Assembly (NCBI RefSeq): GCF_025753795.1
Contig: NZ_JAOWPS010000002.1
Span: forward strand, 434,001-498,000
Source of the DNA: Mesorhizobium sp. YC-39
GTDB lineage: Bacteria; Pseudomonadota; Alphaproteobacteria; Rhizobiales; Rhizobiaceae
Reading direction: 5' to 3'
DNA length: 64,000 nt
Of the stretch, positions 29,800 to 38,454 are shown piece by piece (the stretch's first letter is position 1; each line of letters starts with the position of its first letter). The translations under genes were made by a program, and so were the position numbers. The notes beneath the pieces are model-generated. The model saw nothing but the letters and a program-made list of their open reading frames with translations. It did not search any database and had not been told where the DNA came from.

Positions 29800-30915
29800 A
29801 TGGCTTTTCTTGAAATTGATGGGCTGAAGAAGCGTTTCGGGACGGTCGAGATTCTCAAAGGCATCGACGTCGATCTCGAAAAGGGCGGCTTCCTCGTACT
29901 GGTCGGTCCGTCCGGCTGCGGCAAGTCGACCTTGCTCAACACCATCGCCGGACTGGAAACCATCACCGAAGGTGAAATCCGCGTCGATGGACGCACGATC
30001 AACAATCTGCATCCGTCGAAGCGCGACATCGCCATGGTGTTCCAGAGCTATGCGCTCTATCCGAACATGACAGTGGCCGGAAACATCGCCTTTGGCATGG
30101 AGATGCGCGGCGTGCCGGCCGCCGAACGCCAGAAGGCGATCGACAAGGTGGCAAAGGTGCTGCAGATCGGCCACCTCTTGCAGCGCAAGCCGAGCCAGCT
30201 TTCCGGCGGCCAGCGCCAGCGCGTCGCCATGGGCCGGGCGCTGGTGCGCGATCCCAAACTGTTTCTGTTCGACGAACCTTTGTCCAATCTCGACGCTAAG
30301 CTGCGCGTCGACATGCGCATCGAGATCAAGCGCCTGCACGCGACCACCGGCACTACGATCGTCTATGTCACCCATGACCAGATCGAGGCGATGACGCTGG
30401 CCACCAAGATCGCGGTGATGCGCGATGGCGAGGTGCAGCAGTTCGGCACGCCGGCCGAGATCTACAACAACCCGACCAACATCTTCGTCGCCGACTTCAT
30501 GGGCTCGCCAGCGATGAACCTGGTGCCGGTGACGATCGGCGGCAATGGCAGCGGGCTGTCGGTGGTGCTGCAGCGCGACGGGCGCGAGCCGATCTCGCTG
30601 CCGCTCGCCAATCCACCGGCGGGCCTCTCGGCGTTCCAAGGCAAGCCGGTCATCTTCGGTGTCCGCCCCGAAGCGCTCACCGATCCCGAAGGGGCCGAGC
30701 GCAACGCCTCCAACATCGCCACCGCTGATTGCCATATCGAGGTGATCGAGCCGGCCGGTTCCGACACTTTCGCCGTCACCAATCTCGGCGGCAAGGCCGT
30801 GGTGGCGCGGCTGCGCGCCGACGCCAAGATCCAGCCGGGAACGGTGACACCGCTCGCCTTCAACCTGACCAAGGCGGTGTTCTTCGATCCGGCGACCGAG
30901 AACCGCATCCTTTAG
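29800..30915 (+). CDS. ABC transporter ATP-binding protein, UgpC/MsmK type
   Basis: 371 residues. Walker A GPSGCGKST, signature LSGGQRQRVAMGRAL, Walker B LFLFDEPLSNLDAKLRVDM and the switch His in YVTHDQIEAM are all intact, followed by a TOBE/MalK-type C-terminal domain. It powers the two permeases of this operon. AAGGA precedes ATG 29800. Confidence 0.95.
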   Translation: MAFLEIDGLKKRFGTVEILKGIDVDLEKGGFLVLVGPSGCGKSTLLNTIAGLETITEGEIRVDGRTINNLHPSKRDIAMVFQSYALYPNMTVAGNIAFGMEMRGVPAAERQKAIDKVAKVLQIGHLLQRKPSQLSGGQRQRVAMGRALVRDPKLFLFDEPLSNLDAKLRVDMRIEIKRLHATTGTTIVYVTHDQIEAMTLATKIAVMRDGEVQQFGTPAEIYNNPTNIFVADFMGSPAMNLVPVTIGGNGSGLSVVLQRDGREPISLPLANPPAGLSAFQGKPVIFGVRPEALTDPEGAERNASNIATADCHIEVIEPAGSDTFAVTNLGGKAVVARLRADAKIQPGTVTPLAFNLTKAVFFDPATENRIL

Positions 30916-30919
30916 CGCC

Positions 30920-32425
30920 ATGAGCAACCCGGACATCGTCATCATCGGCTCCGGCATCGGCGGCGCCACGATCGCCTCCGGCCTTGCCGGCAGCGGTGCC
31001 TCGATCCTGATGCTGGAGCGCGGCGAGCCGCTGGCGGCGACACCGCATACACGCGACACCCGCGCCATCTTCGTCGACGGCCATTACCGGCCTAAGGAGA
31101 TGTGGCGCGAGGCCGGCGGTGCCGCCTTCAACCCCGGCAATTATTACTATGTCGGCGGCAATTCGAAGTTCTATGGCGCGGTACTGATCCGCTACCGCCG
31201 TGAAGATTTCTCCGCCATGGAGCATTTCGGCGGCGTCTCGCCGGCCTGGCCGTTTTCCTATGATGAGTTCGAACCCTGGTATTCGAAAGCCGAGCAATTG
31301 TTTCGCGTGCGCGGCGCGCTCGGCGAGGACCCGACCGAGCCGTTCCATTCGATCCCCTATGCGTTCAAGCCGGTGCCCGACGAGGCACCGATCGCACGTG
31401 CCCGCGCCGAACTGAAAGGCCTTGGCCTGCATCCGGCCTCGCTGCCGCTCGGCGTTGACATCGATACCTGGCTGAAGGACGGCAAGACGGGCTGGGATGC
31501 TTTCCCCAACACCGGCACGGGCAAGATCGACGCACAGTCCGGACCACTCACGGCGGCGCTGACAGACACCAATATCCGGCTCAAGACCGGCGCCTATGTC
31601 GAGTATCTCGAAGCCTCGGCGGACGGCAAGAACGTTGCCGCCGTTCACTACCGCCAGAGTGGAGCGCTGAAGAAAGTATCGCCGAAGCTGGTTATCCTTT
31701 CGGCCGGCGCGGTCAATTCCGCTGTCATCCTGTTGCGCTCGCCCTCGCCCAACAACGGCAAGGGCCTCGCCAACCGTTCCGACCAGGTCGGCCGTAACTT
31801 CATGAACCACAATTCGAGCGCCATGCTGGCGATCGATCCACGCCGCAGGAACGATGCCGTCTACCAGAAGACGCTGATGCTGAACGACTATTATCTGTCC
31901 GACGGCAAGGGCGGCAAGCCGCTCGGCAACGTCCAGCTTCTCGGCAAGATCGACGGCAACATCCTCAAGGCCAATGTCAAATTCGCACCCAAATTCGCGC
32001 TCGATTTCATGGCCGGCCATGCCGTCGACTGGTACTTGATGTGCGAGGACCTGCCCGATCCGGAAAGCCGCATCATGGTCGACGGCAAGGACATCGTCAT
32101 GCAATGGCGGCGCTCCAACATGCAGTCGCTCGACGGGCTGACCAAGGAGATGCGCCAGAATTTTCGCGCCTGCGGTTACCCGATCGTGCTCTCTCGCGCC
32201 TTCGACAAGCGCACGCCTTCGCACCAGTGCGGCACGGTGAAGATGGGCGACGATCCGGCGACGTCGCCGCTCGATCCGTTCTGCCGCTCGTTCGACCATA
32301 AAAACTTGTTCGTCGTCGACGGCAGCTTTCTGCCGAACTCGGCCGCTGTGAACCCGGCCTTGTCGATCGCCGCGCAAGCACTGCGCGTCGCCGACCATAT
32401 CCGCAAGACGGAGCTTGTCGCATGA
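30920..32425 (+). CDS. GMC family FAD-dependent oxidoreductase (copy 1)
   Basis: 501 residues. The N-terminal FAD dinucleotide fold is IVIIGSGIGGATIASGLAGS, GGNSKFYGAVLIRYR is the flavin-contact loop, and the C-terminal active-site His/Asn region is SHQCGTVKMG ... NPALSIAAQALR. It is similar to the subunit-like GMC proteins that oxidise sugar or polyol hydroxyls. No signal peptide is visible. It begins four bases after the ATPase gene and ends overlapping the SDR gene (ATGA), so it is translated with the transporter. Predicted role: first oxidation of an imported alcohol or sugar. Confidence 0.88.
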   Translation: MSNPDIVIIGSGIGGATIASGLAGSGASILMLERGEPLAATPHTRDTRAIFVDGHYRPKEMWREAGGAAFNPGNYYYVGGNSKFYGAVLIRYRREDFSAMEHFGGVSPAWPFSYDEFEPWYSKAEQLFRVRGALGEDPTEPFHSIPYAFKPVPDEAPIARARAELKGLGLHPASLPLGVDIDTWLKDGKTGWDAFPNTGTGKIDAQSGPLTAALTDTNIRLKTGAYVEYLEASADGKNVAAVHYRQSGALKKVSPKLVILSAGAVNSAVILLRSPSPNNGKGLANRSDQVGRNFMNHNSSAMLAIDPRRRNDAVYQKTLMLNDYYLSDGKGGKPLGNVQLLGKIDGNILKANVKFAPKFALDFMAGHAVDWYLMCEDLPDPESRIMVDGKDIVMQWRRSNMQSLDGLTKEMRQNFRACGYPIVLSRAFDKRTPSHQCGTVKMGDDPATSPLDPFCRSFDHKNLFVVDGSFLPNSAAVNPALSIAAQALRVADHIRKTELVA

Positions 32426-33183
32426 CCCGCCCGGCGGCCATCGTCACCGGCGGCGCGCGCGGCATTGGGCTGGCCTGCGCCGAGGCGCTCGCAGATGCCG
32501 GCTTCGACATCATGGCCGCCGATCTTGCCGACGACCCCGCCAAACGGCTTATAGAGAACATCACAACGCGTGGTGCAGCGTTCGGCTACCATCGCTGTGA
32601 TATTGCCAACCTTTCGGATCACGCAACGCTTGTCGGTGCCGCCATGCGCGCCTTCGGCCGCATCGACTGCCTGGTCAACAATGCCGGCGTCGGCGCGGCC
32701 GTGCGCGGCGACCTGCTGGAGCTGAAGCCAGAGAATTTCGACCGCACGCTGAGCATCAATCTGCGCGGCACCGTCTTCCTCAGCCAGGCCGTCGCCAAGG
32801 CAATGCTTGCCACGTCAAGCGATCATGCGAAATCGATCATCACCGTCACCTCGGTCAGCGCCGAAATGGCTTCGCCGGAACGGTCCGACTACTGCACTTC
32901 CAAGGCCGGGCTTTCGATGTGGGTGAAGAACCTGGCGCTCAGGCTCGCACCCGAAAACATCGGCGTATTCGAAGTGCGGCCCGGCATCATCCGCACCGAC
33001 ATGACCGCCGGTGTCACCGCCAAATATGACGCGCTGATCGATGACGGGCTGGTGCCGGCCAGGCGCTGGGGCGAGGCTTCCGATGTCGGCGCAGTGGTCG
33101 CGGCACTCGCCAGCGGGAAATTCGGCTTTTCGACTGGATCGATCATCAATGTCGACGGCGCGCTGTCCGTGCCGAGGCTGTGA
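32422..33183 (+). CDS. Short-chain dehydrogenase/reductase
   Basis: 253 residues, classical SDR. The cofactor loop is TGGARGIG, with NNAG, the catalytic Ser in TVTSVSAEMASPERSDY and Tyr-x3-Lys in DYCTSKAG, then RPGIIRTDMT. Aspartate-like AADLADD after strand 2 favours NAD(H). It is often annotated as 3-ketoacyl-ACP reductase, but the context suggests oxidation of a hydroxy intermediate of the pathway. It overlaps the preceding GMC gene by four bases. Confidence 0.9.
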   Translation: MTRPAAIVTGGARGIGLACAEALADAGFDIMAADLADDPAKRLIENITTRGAAFGYHRCDIANLSDHATLVGAAMRAFGRIDCLVNNAGVGAAVRGDLLELKPENFDRTLSINLRGTVFLSQAVAKAMLATSSDHAKSIITVTSVSAEMASPERSDYCTSKAGLSMWVKNLALRLAPENIGVFEVRPGIIRTDMTAGVTAKYDALIDDGLVPARRWGEASDVGAVVAALASGKFGFSTGSIINVDGALSVPRL

Positions 33184-33195
33184 ACAGGTGACGCC

Positions 33196-34854
33196 ATGAC
33201 CGACTACATCATCGTTGGCGCCGGCCCGGCCGGTTGCGTTCTCGCCAACCGGCTGAGCGAGGAGCCGTCGAACTCCGTGCTGCTGCTCGAGGCCGGCGGC
33301 AAGGACTGGCATCCGCTGATCCATATGCCGGCCGGTTTTGCCAAGATGACCAAGGGCATCGCCTCCTGGGGCTGGTCGACCGTGCCGCAAAAGCACATGA
33401 AGGACCGCGTCTTCTGGTACACGCAGGCCAAGGTGATCGGCGGCGGCTCTTCCATCAATGCCCAGATCTACACGCGCGGCAATGCCCGCGACTACGACGC
33501 CTGGGAGAAGGACGAGGGCCTTGCCGGCTGGAGCTATCGCGACGTGCTGCCCTATTTCAAGCGGGCCGAGAACAACCAGCGTTACGCCAACGATTTTCAT
33601 GGCGACCAGGGGCCGCTCGGCGTTTCCAACCCGATTGCGCCGCTGCCGATCTGCGAGGCCTATTTCCGCGCCGGACAGGAGATGGGCATCCCCTTCAATC
33701 CCGACTTCAACGGCGCCAGCCAGGAAGGCGTTGGCTACTACCAACTGACCCAGAAGGATGCGAGGCGTTCCTCGGCCTCTGTTGCCTATCTCAAGCCGAT
33801 CCGCGAACGCAAGAACCTGACGGTCAGGACCGACGTGCTGGTGACGCGTATCGTCGTCGAGAAAGGCCGCGCCATCGGCGTCGAGATCGTCGACAGGCCG
33901 GGCGGCGAGAAGAAAATCCTGCGTGCCGAGCGCGAAGTGATCGTCTCGTCCGGCGCCATCGGTTCGCCGAAGCTGCTGATGCAATCAGGCATCGGCCCGG
34001 CCGATCACCTGAAGTCGGTCGGCGTCGTACCGGTCCATGACCTGCCCGGCATCGGCTCCAACATGCAGGACCATCTAGACCTGTTCGTCATCGCCGAATG
34101 CACCGGCGACCACACCTACGACAACTACGCCAAGCTGCACCGGACCGCCTGGGCCGGCCTGCAATATCTGCTGCTGAAGAAGGGACCGGTGGCGTCCAGC
34201 CTGTTCGAGACCGGCGGCTTCTGGTACGCCGACCCCACCGCCGCCTCGCCCGACATCCAGTTCCATCTCGGCCTCGGCTCCGGCATCGAGGCCGGCGTCG
34301 AGAAGCTGAGGAATCCCGGCGTGACATTGAACTCGGCCTTCCTGCGCCCGCGCTCGCGCGGCACGGTGCGGCTGAAAAGCGCCGACCCGGCCGACCACCC
34401 ACTGATCGACCCGAACTACTGGTCGGACCCTTACGACCGCGACATGTCGATCAAGGGGCTAAGGCTGGCGCGCGAGATCATGCGGCAGAAGGCGCTTGCC
34501 CCTTACGTGCTGCGCGAAGTGCTGCCGGGCCCTGGCCTGCAGAGCGGCGACGAGTTGTTCGACTATGCCTGCCGCAGTTCCAAGACCGATCACCATCCTG
34601 TCGGCACCTGCCGCATGGGCCACGACGATATGGCCGTGGTGACGCCCGACCTCAGGTTGCGCGGCATCGAGGGCTTGCGGGTCTGCGACGCCTCGGTGAT
34701 GCCGCGCATCCCCTCCTCCAACACCAATGCGCCGACCATCATGGTCGGCGAAAAGGGCGCCGATCTGGTTCTTGGCCGCGAGCCGCTGCCGCCGGCGGTC
34801 TTCTCAGGCAACTACAGCGCCGCGCGTCCTATGGACGCGCAAAGGACGCTGTAG
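33196..34854 (+). CDS. GMC oxidoreductase, choline-dehydrogenase-like (copy 2)
   Basis: 552 residues. The FAD fold YIIVGAGPAGCVLANRLSE, the GMC signature 1 region GGGSSINAQIYTRGN, signature 2 SSGAIGSPKLLMQSGIGP and the active-site His in HHPVGTCRMG are all present. The family oxidises primary alcohols (choline, long-chain or aromatic alcohols) to aldehydes with electrons to the respiratory chain. The normal protein would end near PPAVFSGNY. Here the last ten residues (RPMDAQRTL plus one) and the stop codon are supplied by an inserted palindromic repeat. Confidence 0.93.
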   Translation: MTDYIIVGAGPAGCVLANRLSEEPSNSVLLLEAGGKDWHPLIHMPAGFAKMTKGIASWGWSTVPQKHMKDRVFWYTQAKVIGGGSSINAQIYTRGNARDYDAWEKDEGLAGWSYRDVLPYFKRAENNQRYANDFHGDQGPLGVSNPIAPLPICEAYFRAGQEMGIPFNPDFNGASQEGVGYYQLTQKDARRSSASVAYLKPIRERKNLTVRTDVLVTRIVVEKGRAIGVEIVDRPGGEKKILRAEREVIVSSGAIGSPKLLMQSGIGPADHLKSVGVVPVHDLPGIGSNMQDHLDLFVIAECTGDHTYDNYAKLHRTAWAGLQYLLLKKGPVASSLFETGGFWYADPTAASPDIQFHLGLGSGIEAGVEKLRNPGVTLNSAFLRPRSRGTVRLKSADPADHPLIDPNYWSDPYDRDMSIKGLRLAREIMRQKALAPYVLREVLPGPGLQSGDELFDYACRSSKTDHHPVGTCRMGHDDMAVVTPDLRLRGIEGLRVCDASVMPRIPSSNTNAPTIMVGEKGADLVLGREPLPPAVFSGNYSAARPMDAQRTL

Positions 34855-34914
34855 CACTTTGATTTTGCGCATGATCCTTTCCGAAAACCGATTCCGGTTT
34901 TCGGGGTCATGCGC
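34821..34914. repeat. Mosaic palindromic repeat, copy 2 of the AGGACGCTGTAGCAC element
   Basis: Starts CGCGCGTCCTATGGACGCGC, continues AGGACGCTGTAGCAC (34843-34857, same as 915-929), then a palindrome with arms GCGCATGA (34867-34874) and TCATGCGC (34907-34914) and inner CCGAAAACCG/CGGTTTTCGG-like arms. It lies inside an operon, covering the end of one gene and ending 22 bases before the next. Confidence 0.85.
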
Positions 34915-34936
34915 TGCGCAGCGTAGGGAGTAGAAA

Positions 34937-35254
34937 ATGATCAGGCATTGTGTTTTCGTCAAATTCCGCAACGACGTTTCCGACGCCGAGCGCGCGGCGA
35001 TCCATGCCGACCTCGAAGCGCTGCAGTCGGTGATCTCAGGCATGGCCGAGGTCGAGTTCAGCGCCAATGTCAGCCCCGAGCCGTTCGCACGGGGTTTCGG
35101 CCACGGCTTCACCATCGACTTTCGCGACACCGCAGCACGCGATGCCTATCTCGTGCACGAAGCGCATCAGCGGGCCGGCGCACGACTGGTCGCGGCGCTC
35201 GAAGGCGGCACCGATGGGCTGATGGTGTTCGATCTCGATCTTACGGAAAAGTGA
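34937..35254 (+). CDS. Dabb (stress-responsive alpha/beta barrel) domain protein
   Basis: 105 residues, one ferredoxin-like Dabb domain: MIRHCVFVKFR at the start, FSANVSPEPFARGFGHGF, and RDAYLVHEAHQR with the conserved His. Dimeric Dabb proteins include small cyclases and enzymes of catabolic clusters; none can be assigned. GGGAG lies before ATG 34937, just outside the repeat. It follows GMC copy 2 in the same direction, so the repeat did not separate it from the operon unless it stops transcription. Confidence 0.88.
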   Translation: MIRHCVFVKFRNDVSDAERAAIHADLEALQSVISGMAEVEFSANVSPEPFARGFGHGFTIDFRDTAARDAYLVHEAHQRAGARLVAALEGGTDGLMVFDLDLTEK

Positions 35255-35344
35255 CCGCCGGTTTATCGAAAACCGGCTGACAGGCCGTTCTCTTTTGCAA
35301 ACCGGGCGACATATCGTGCCTCCGGGTGGCAAAGGAGCAACGCC

Positions 35345-36562
35345 TTGAACCTCAATTCGCAGCAGAGGAAAACCGTCCTGGCGTCGTTTCTGGGCTGGAC
35401 GCTCGACGCCTTCGATTTCTTCCTTCTAACATTCCTGCTCACCGATATTGCAGCTGAGTTTCGGACCGACGTACCGGCGGTCTCCAAGGCGCTGTTCCTG
35501 ACCCTGGCGACGCGCTTCATCGGCGCATTCTTCTTCGGCATGCTTGCCGACAAATATGGGCGCAAGCCCATCCTCATGCTCAACATCGTCAGCTATTCGG
35601 TGATCGGCGCGTTGGCCGCCTTCTCGCCCAATCTTGGTATATTCCTGGCGCTGCGTGCCTTATTCGGCATCGCCATGGGCGGCGAATGGGGGCTCGGTAG
35701 CTCGCTGGCCATGGAGTCCATTCCGCCAAGCGCCCGCGGCATGGTTTCGGGGATCCTGCAATGCGGCTATCCGGCCGGCTACCTGCTGGCGGCTGTGGTT
35801 TATGGCCTGCTCTATCAACACACGATCGGTGGCTACACTATCGGCTGGCGCGCCATGTTCCTGCTCAGCTTCGTGCCGGCGCTGATCGTCCTTTTCATCC
35901 GCTCGCATGTGCCGGAATCGCCTGCCTTCGTCGACGCGCGAAAGACAACCAGACCGGGGCTCATCGAGACGCTTCAAAAGCACTGGGGCGTCGCCCTTTA
36001 TGCCGTCGTGCTGATGATGTTCTTCAATTTCTTCAGCCATGGCACGCAGGATCTCTATCCAACTTTCCTGAAGAAGCAGCACGGTTTTGACCCTCATACG
36101 GTGAGCTGGATCACCATTGTCGCCAACATCGGCGCCATCGTCGGCGGCCTGGCGTTCGGTGCGCTTTCCGAGAAGATCGGCCGCGTCAATGCCATCACCA
36201 TCGCTTGCCTGATCGCCTTACCGTCGATTCCGTTATGGGCCTACAGCACCACGCCTTTCATGCTCGCCATCGGCGCCTTCGTCATGCAGGTCGCGGTCCA
36301 GGGTGCATGGGGCGTCATCCCGGTCCACCTCAACGAGCTTTCGCCGGGCGCGGTGCGTGCGACCTTGCCGGGCTTCATTTACCAGGCCGGCAATCTTGCG
36401 GCGTCCTATGGCGGTCCCTATCAGGCAGGCATCGCCGAAGGTCCGGGTGGCAGCTACGGCTACGCGTTGGCGCTTTTCGCCGGCGTGGTCGCCGTCTGTA
36501 TCATCGTCGTCATCCGCTTCAGCCCTGAAAGGCGCGGCCAGGTGATGACGGTGCTCAGTTGA
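35345..36562 (+). CDS. MFS transporter, SHS (lactate/sialate-type) family
   Basis: 405 residues and about 12 membrane segments. The N-terminal GWTLDAFDFFLLTFLLTDIA with Asp in the first helix, the loop 2-3 motif GMLADKYGRKPILM and GGEWGLGSSLAMES are typical for metabolite:proton symporters for short-chain acids. TTG at 35345 has AAAGGAG eight bases upstream. It closes the long operon, or starts its own unit 90 bases after the Dabb gene. It may bring in the carboxylic form of the substrate handled by the CoA-transferase. It converges with the DMT gene 12 bases away. Confidence 0.88.
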   Translation: MNLNSQQRKTVLASFLGWTLDAFDFFLLTFLLTDIAAEFRTDVPAVSKALFLTLATRFIGAFFFGMLADKYGRKPILMLNIVSYSVIGALAAFSPNLGIFLALRALFGIAMGGEWGLGSSLAMESIPPSARGMVSGILQCGYPAGYLLAAVVYGLLYQHTIGGYTIGWRAMFLLSFVPALIVLFIRSHVPESPAFVDARKTTRPGLIETLQKHWGVALYAVVLMMFFNFFSHGTQDLYPTFLKKQHGFDPHTVSWITIVANIGAIVGGLAFGALSEKIGRVNAITIACLIALPSIPLWAYSTTPFMLAIGAFVMQVAVQGAWGVIPVHLNELSPGAVRATLPGFIYQAGNLAASYGGPYQAGIAEGPGGSYGYALALFAGVVAVCIIVVIRFSPERRGQVMTVLS

Positions 36563-36574
36563 GGAATCAGGCGA

Positions 36575-37420
36575 CTAACCCAGCCTGAGCGCAACAACGC
36601 CGGCGACGATGCTGAGCACGGCGGCACCGCGCCATGCCGTCATCTTCTCGCCCAGCGCGAACACCGAGATCATCATGGCGAACAGAATCGATGTCTCGCG
36701 CAACGACGCCACCGAGGCGATCGGCGCCTTGGTCATCGCCCACATCACGATCCAGTAGGCAGCACCGCTGAGCACGCCGGTATACGCGCCCGCCTTCCAG
36801 TCGCGCGCCAGCACCGGCAGCGCCTGTGGTCCGCGGAAAATAACGCACAGCACCAGCGCCCACAGCGCATCGCAGACGAACAACCATGCCGCATAGCTTG
36901 AGGCCGTCGCGGCCAGTCGCGCGCCGCTGCCGTCGGACAGCGTATAGCTGGCGATGAAGATCGATGTGCCCAGCGCAAAGCCGACGGCGCGCAGGTTCAG
37001 GCGCTCCAGATGCGCGCCGCCGCGAAACGACAGCACCAGCGTGCCGGCCGACAGAAGAACGATGCCGATGATGGCCAGCGGCGCCGGAAGCTCGGCAACC
37101 ACCACAATGCCGCCCAGGGCAGTCAGCAGCGGTGCGGTACCGCGCGCCAGCGGATAGGTCTGGGCGAAATCGCCGGCCTTGTACGCGCCGATCAGGAACG
37201 TCCTGTAGCCCATGTGGAAGATCACCGAGGCGATGATGTAGGGCCACACTTCCGCCCTTGGGAACTCGACAAAGGGCAGTGCCACCAGTGCTGCCGCGCC
37301 CATACCGAGTGTCATCAGCGTGATCGACAGGAAGCGGTCGAGATGGACCTTGACCAGCGCGTTCCAGATCGCGTGCATGGCGGCGGCGGCAAGCACCGCG
37401 AAGAAGACGAAGAGCGTCAT
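36575..37420 (-). CDS. DMT superfamily (EamA) transporter
   Basis: 281 residues with ten predicted membrane segments in two EamA halves (start MTLFVFFAVLAAAAMHAIWNAL). The cue YPLARGTAPLLTALGG and FAMMISVFALGEKMTAWRGA are the usual half-end motifs. Such proteins often export amino acids or small metabolites across the inner membrane. The start at 37420 was chosen as the in-frame ATG giving the family N-terminus; it follows the EEP gene by seven bases, so the two are one operon. Confidence 0.88.
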   Translation of the reverse strand: MTLFVFFAVLAAAAMHAIWNALVKVHLDRFLSITLMTLGMGAAALVALPFVEFPRAEVWPYIIASVIFHMGYRTFLIGAYKAGDFAQTYPLARGTAPLLTALGGIVVVAELPAPLAIIGIVLLSAGTLVLSFRGGAHLERLNLRAVGFALGTSIFIASYTLSDGSGARLAATASSYAAWLFVCDALWALVLCVIFRGPQALPVLARDWKAGAYTGVLSGAAYWIVMWAMTKAPIASVASLRETSILFAMMISVFALGEKMTAWRGAAVLSIVAGVVALRLG

Positions 37421-37427
37421 TTCAGGC

Positions 37428-38339
37428 TCATCCGCCGCCGGCCATTGCCAGCGGCGTTTCCAGGTCGATGTCGACACGCAGGGGAAAATGGTCCGAGGCG
37501 ATTTCGCCGATATCGGCACTGACCGAGCGCACGCGATCCGCAAACATCCCGCCGACGAAACAATGATCGAGGCGGCGCTTTGCCAGCCTGCCGTCGATGG
37601 TCTTCACATGGGTGTGGAAATCCATCGCCGGCTCGGCGGCAACAGCGGCGGCACCGACGAAACCGTCGAGATAGGCCGCACCCCGGTGATAGGGCGTACC
37701 GCCGACGATACGCCGGTATTCGGCGCTGTCCGGCTCCATGTTGAAATCGCCCATCCAGATCGCCGCCAGCGGGTTCTCCGGCTCCAGCTCGCCATTGCTC
37801 CAGTTGCGCGCGGGCTCGTCATCCGCACCGCTCCACGGACCGCCCTCGGACGGCGCACGGCGGTGCTCGGCAAGCAGATAGTCGATCTGCTCCAGCCGCT
37901 CCTCGGAAGCGATGTGCGCCAGATGCAGCGAGAAAAAACGCACCGGGCCGGCAGGTGTGCGGATCATGCATTCAAGCGCGGCGTTGCGAGTGTTGAGCGG
38001 GCGCAGCGTGCGCTGCATCGGCAGCGTATGCAGGCGCGACCAGACGATCGGCAGCTTCGACAGGATCATCGTGCCGAATTGCCGCCGCCGGTTGACGATG
38101 CGGCCGTCGCGCCGTTCGCTGGCATCCATGTCGAAGGCCGGACCATAGACCCAGTAGTACCCGGGCAGCAGTTCGGAAAGGAGCGCCGGCTGGTCGGCGA
38201 AATTTGTGCGCTGCCAGTGGCGCTCCACCTCCTGCAAGGCGATGATGTCGGCACCGGCAACCACCTCGGCACAGCGCGCGAGGTCGTAGCGGCCATCGCT
38301 GCCGAAACCATACTGGATGTTGTAGCTGACCAGCTTCAT
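37428..38339 (-). CDS. Endonuclease/exonuclease/phosphatase family protein
   Basis: 303 residues of the EEP fold: VSYNIQYGFG at the start, IIALQEVERHW (Glu metal ligand), WMGDFNMEPDSAEY (Asp/Asn) and GEIASDHFPLRVDI (catalytic Asp-His). There is no signal peptide. Members cut DNA or dephosphorylate lipids and sugars; the substrate cannot be told. It is the first gene of a two-gene unit with the EamA transporter. Confidence 0.88.
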   Translation of the reverse strand: MKLVSYNIQYGFGSDGRYDLARCAEVVAGADIIALQEVERHWQRTNFADQPALLSELLPGYYWVYGPAFDMDASERRDGRIVNRRRQFGTMILSKLPIVWSRLHTLPMQRTLRPLNTRNAALECMIRTPAGPVRFFSLHLAHIASEERLEQIDYLLAEHRRAPSEGGPWSGADDEPARNWSNGELEPENPLAAIWMGDFNMEPDSAEYRRIVGGTPYHRGAAYLDGFVGAAAVAAEPAMDFHTHVKTIDGRLAKRRLDHCFVGGMFADRVRSVSADIGEIASDHFPLRVDIDLETPLAMAGGG

Positions 38340-38454
38340 TGTTTATCCGGCTCAATTTCGTGATGGCAGTAGCGGTTCAACGAACACCTCGCAATGGACC
38401 GCAGCGGCACCAAGAGTAGGCCAACTACCGCTGCGCTAATAGGTTGTTGAGAAC

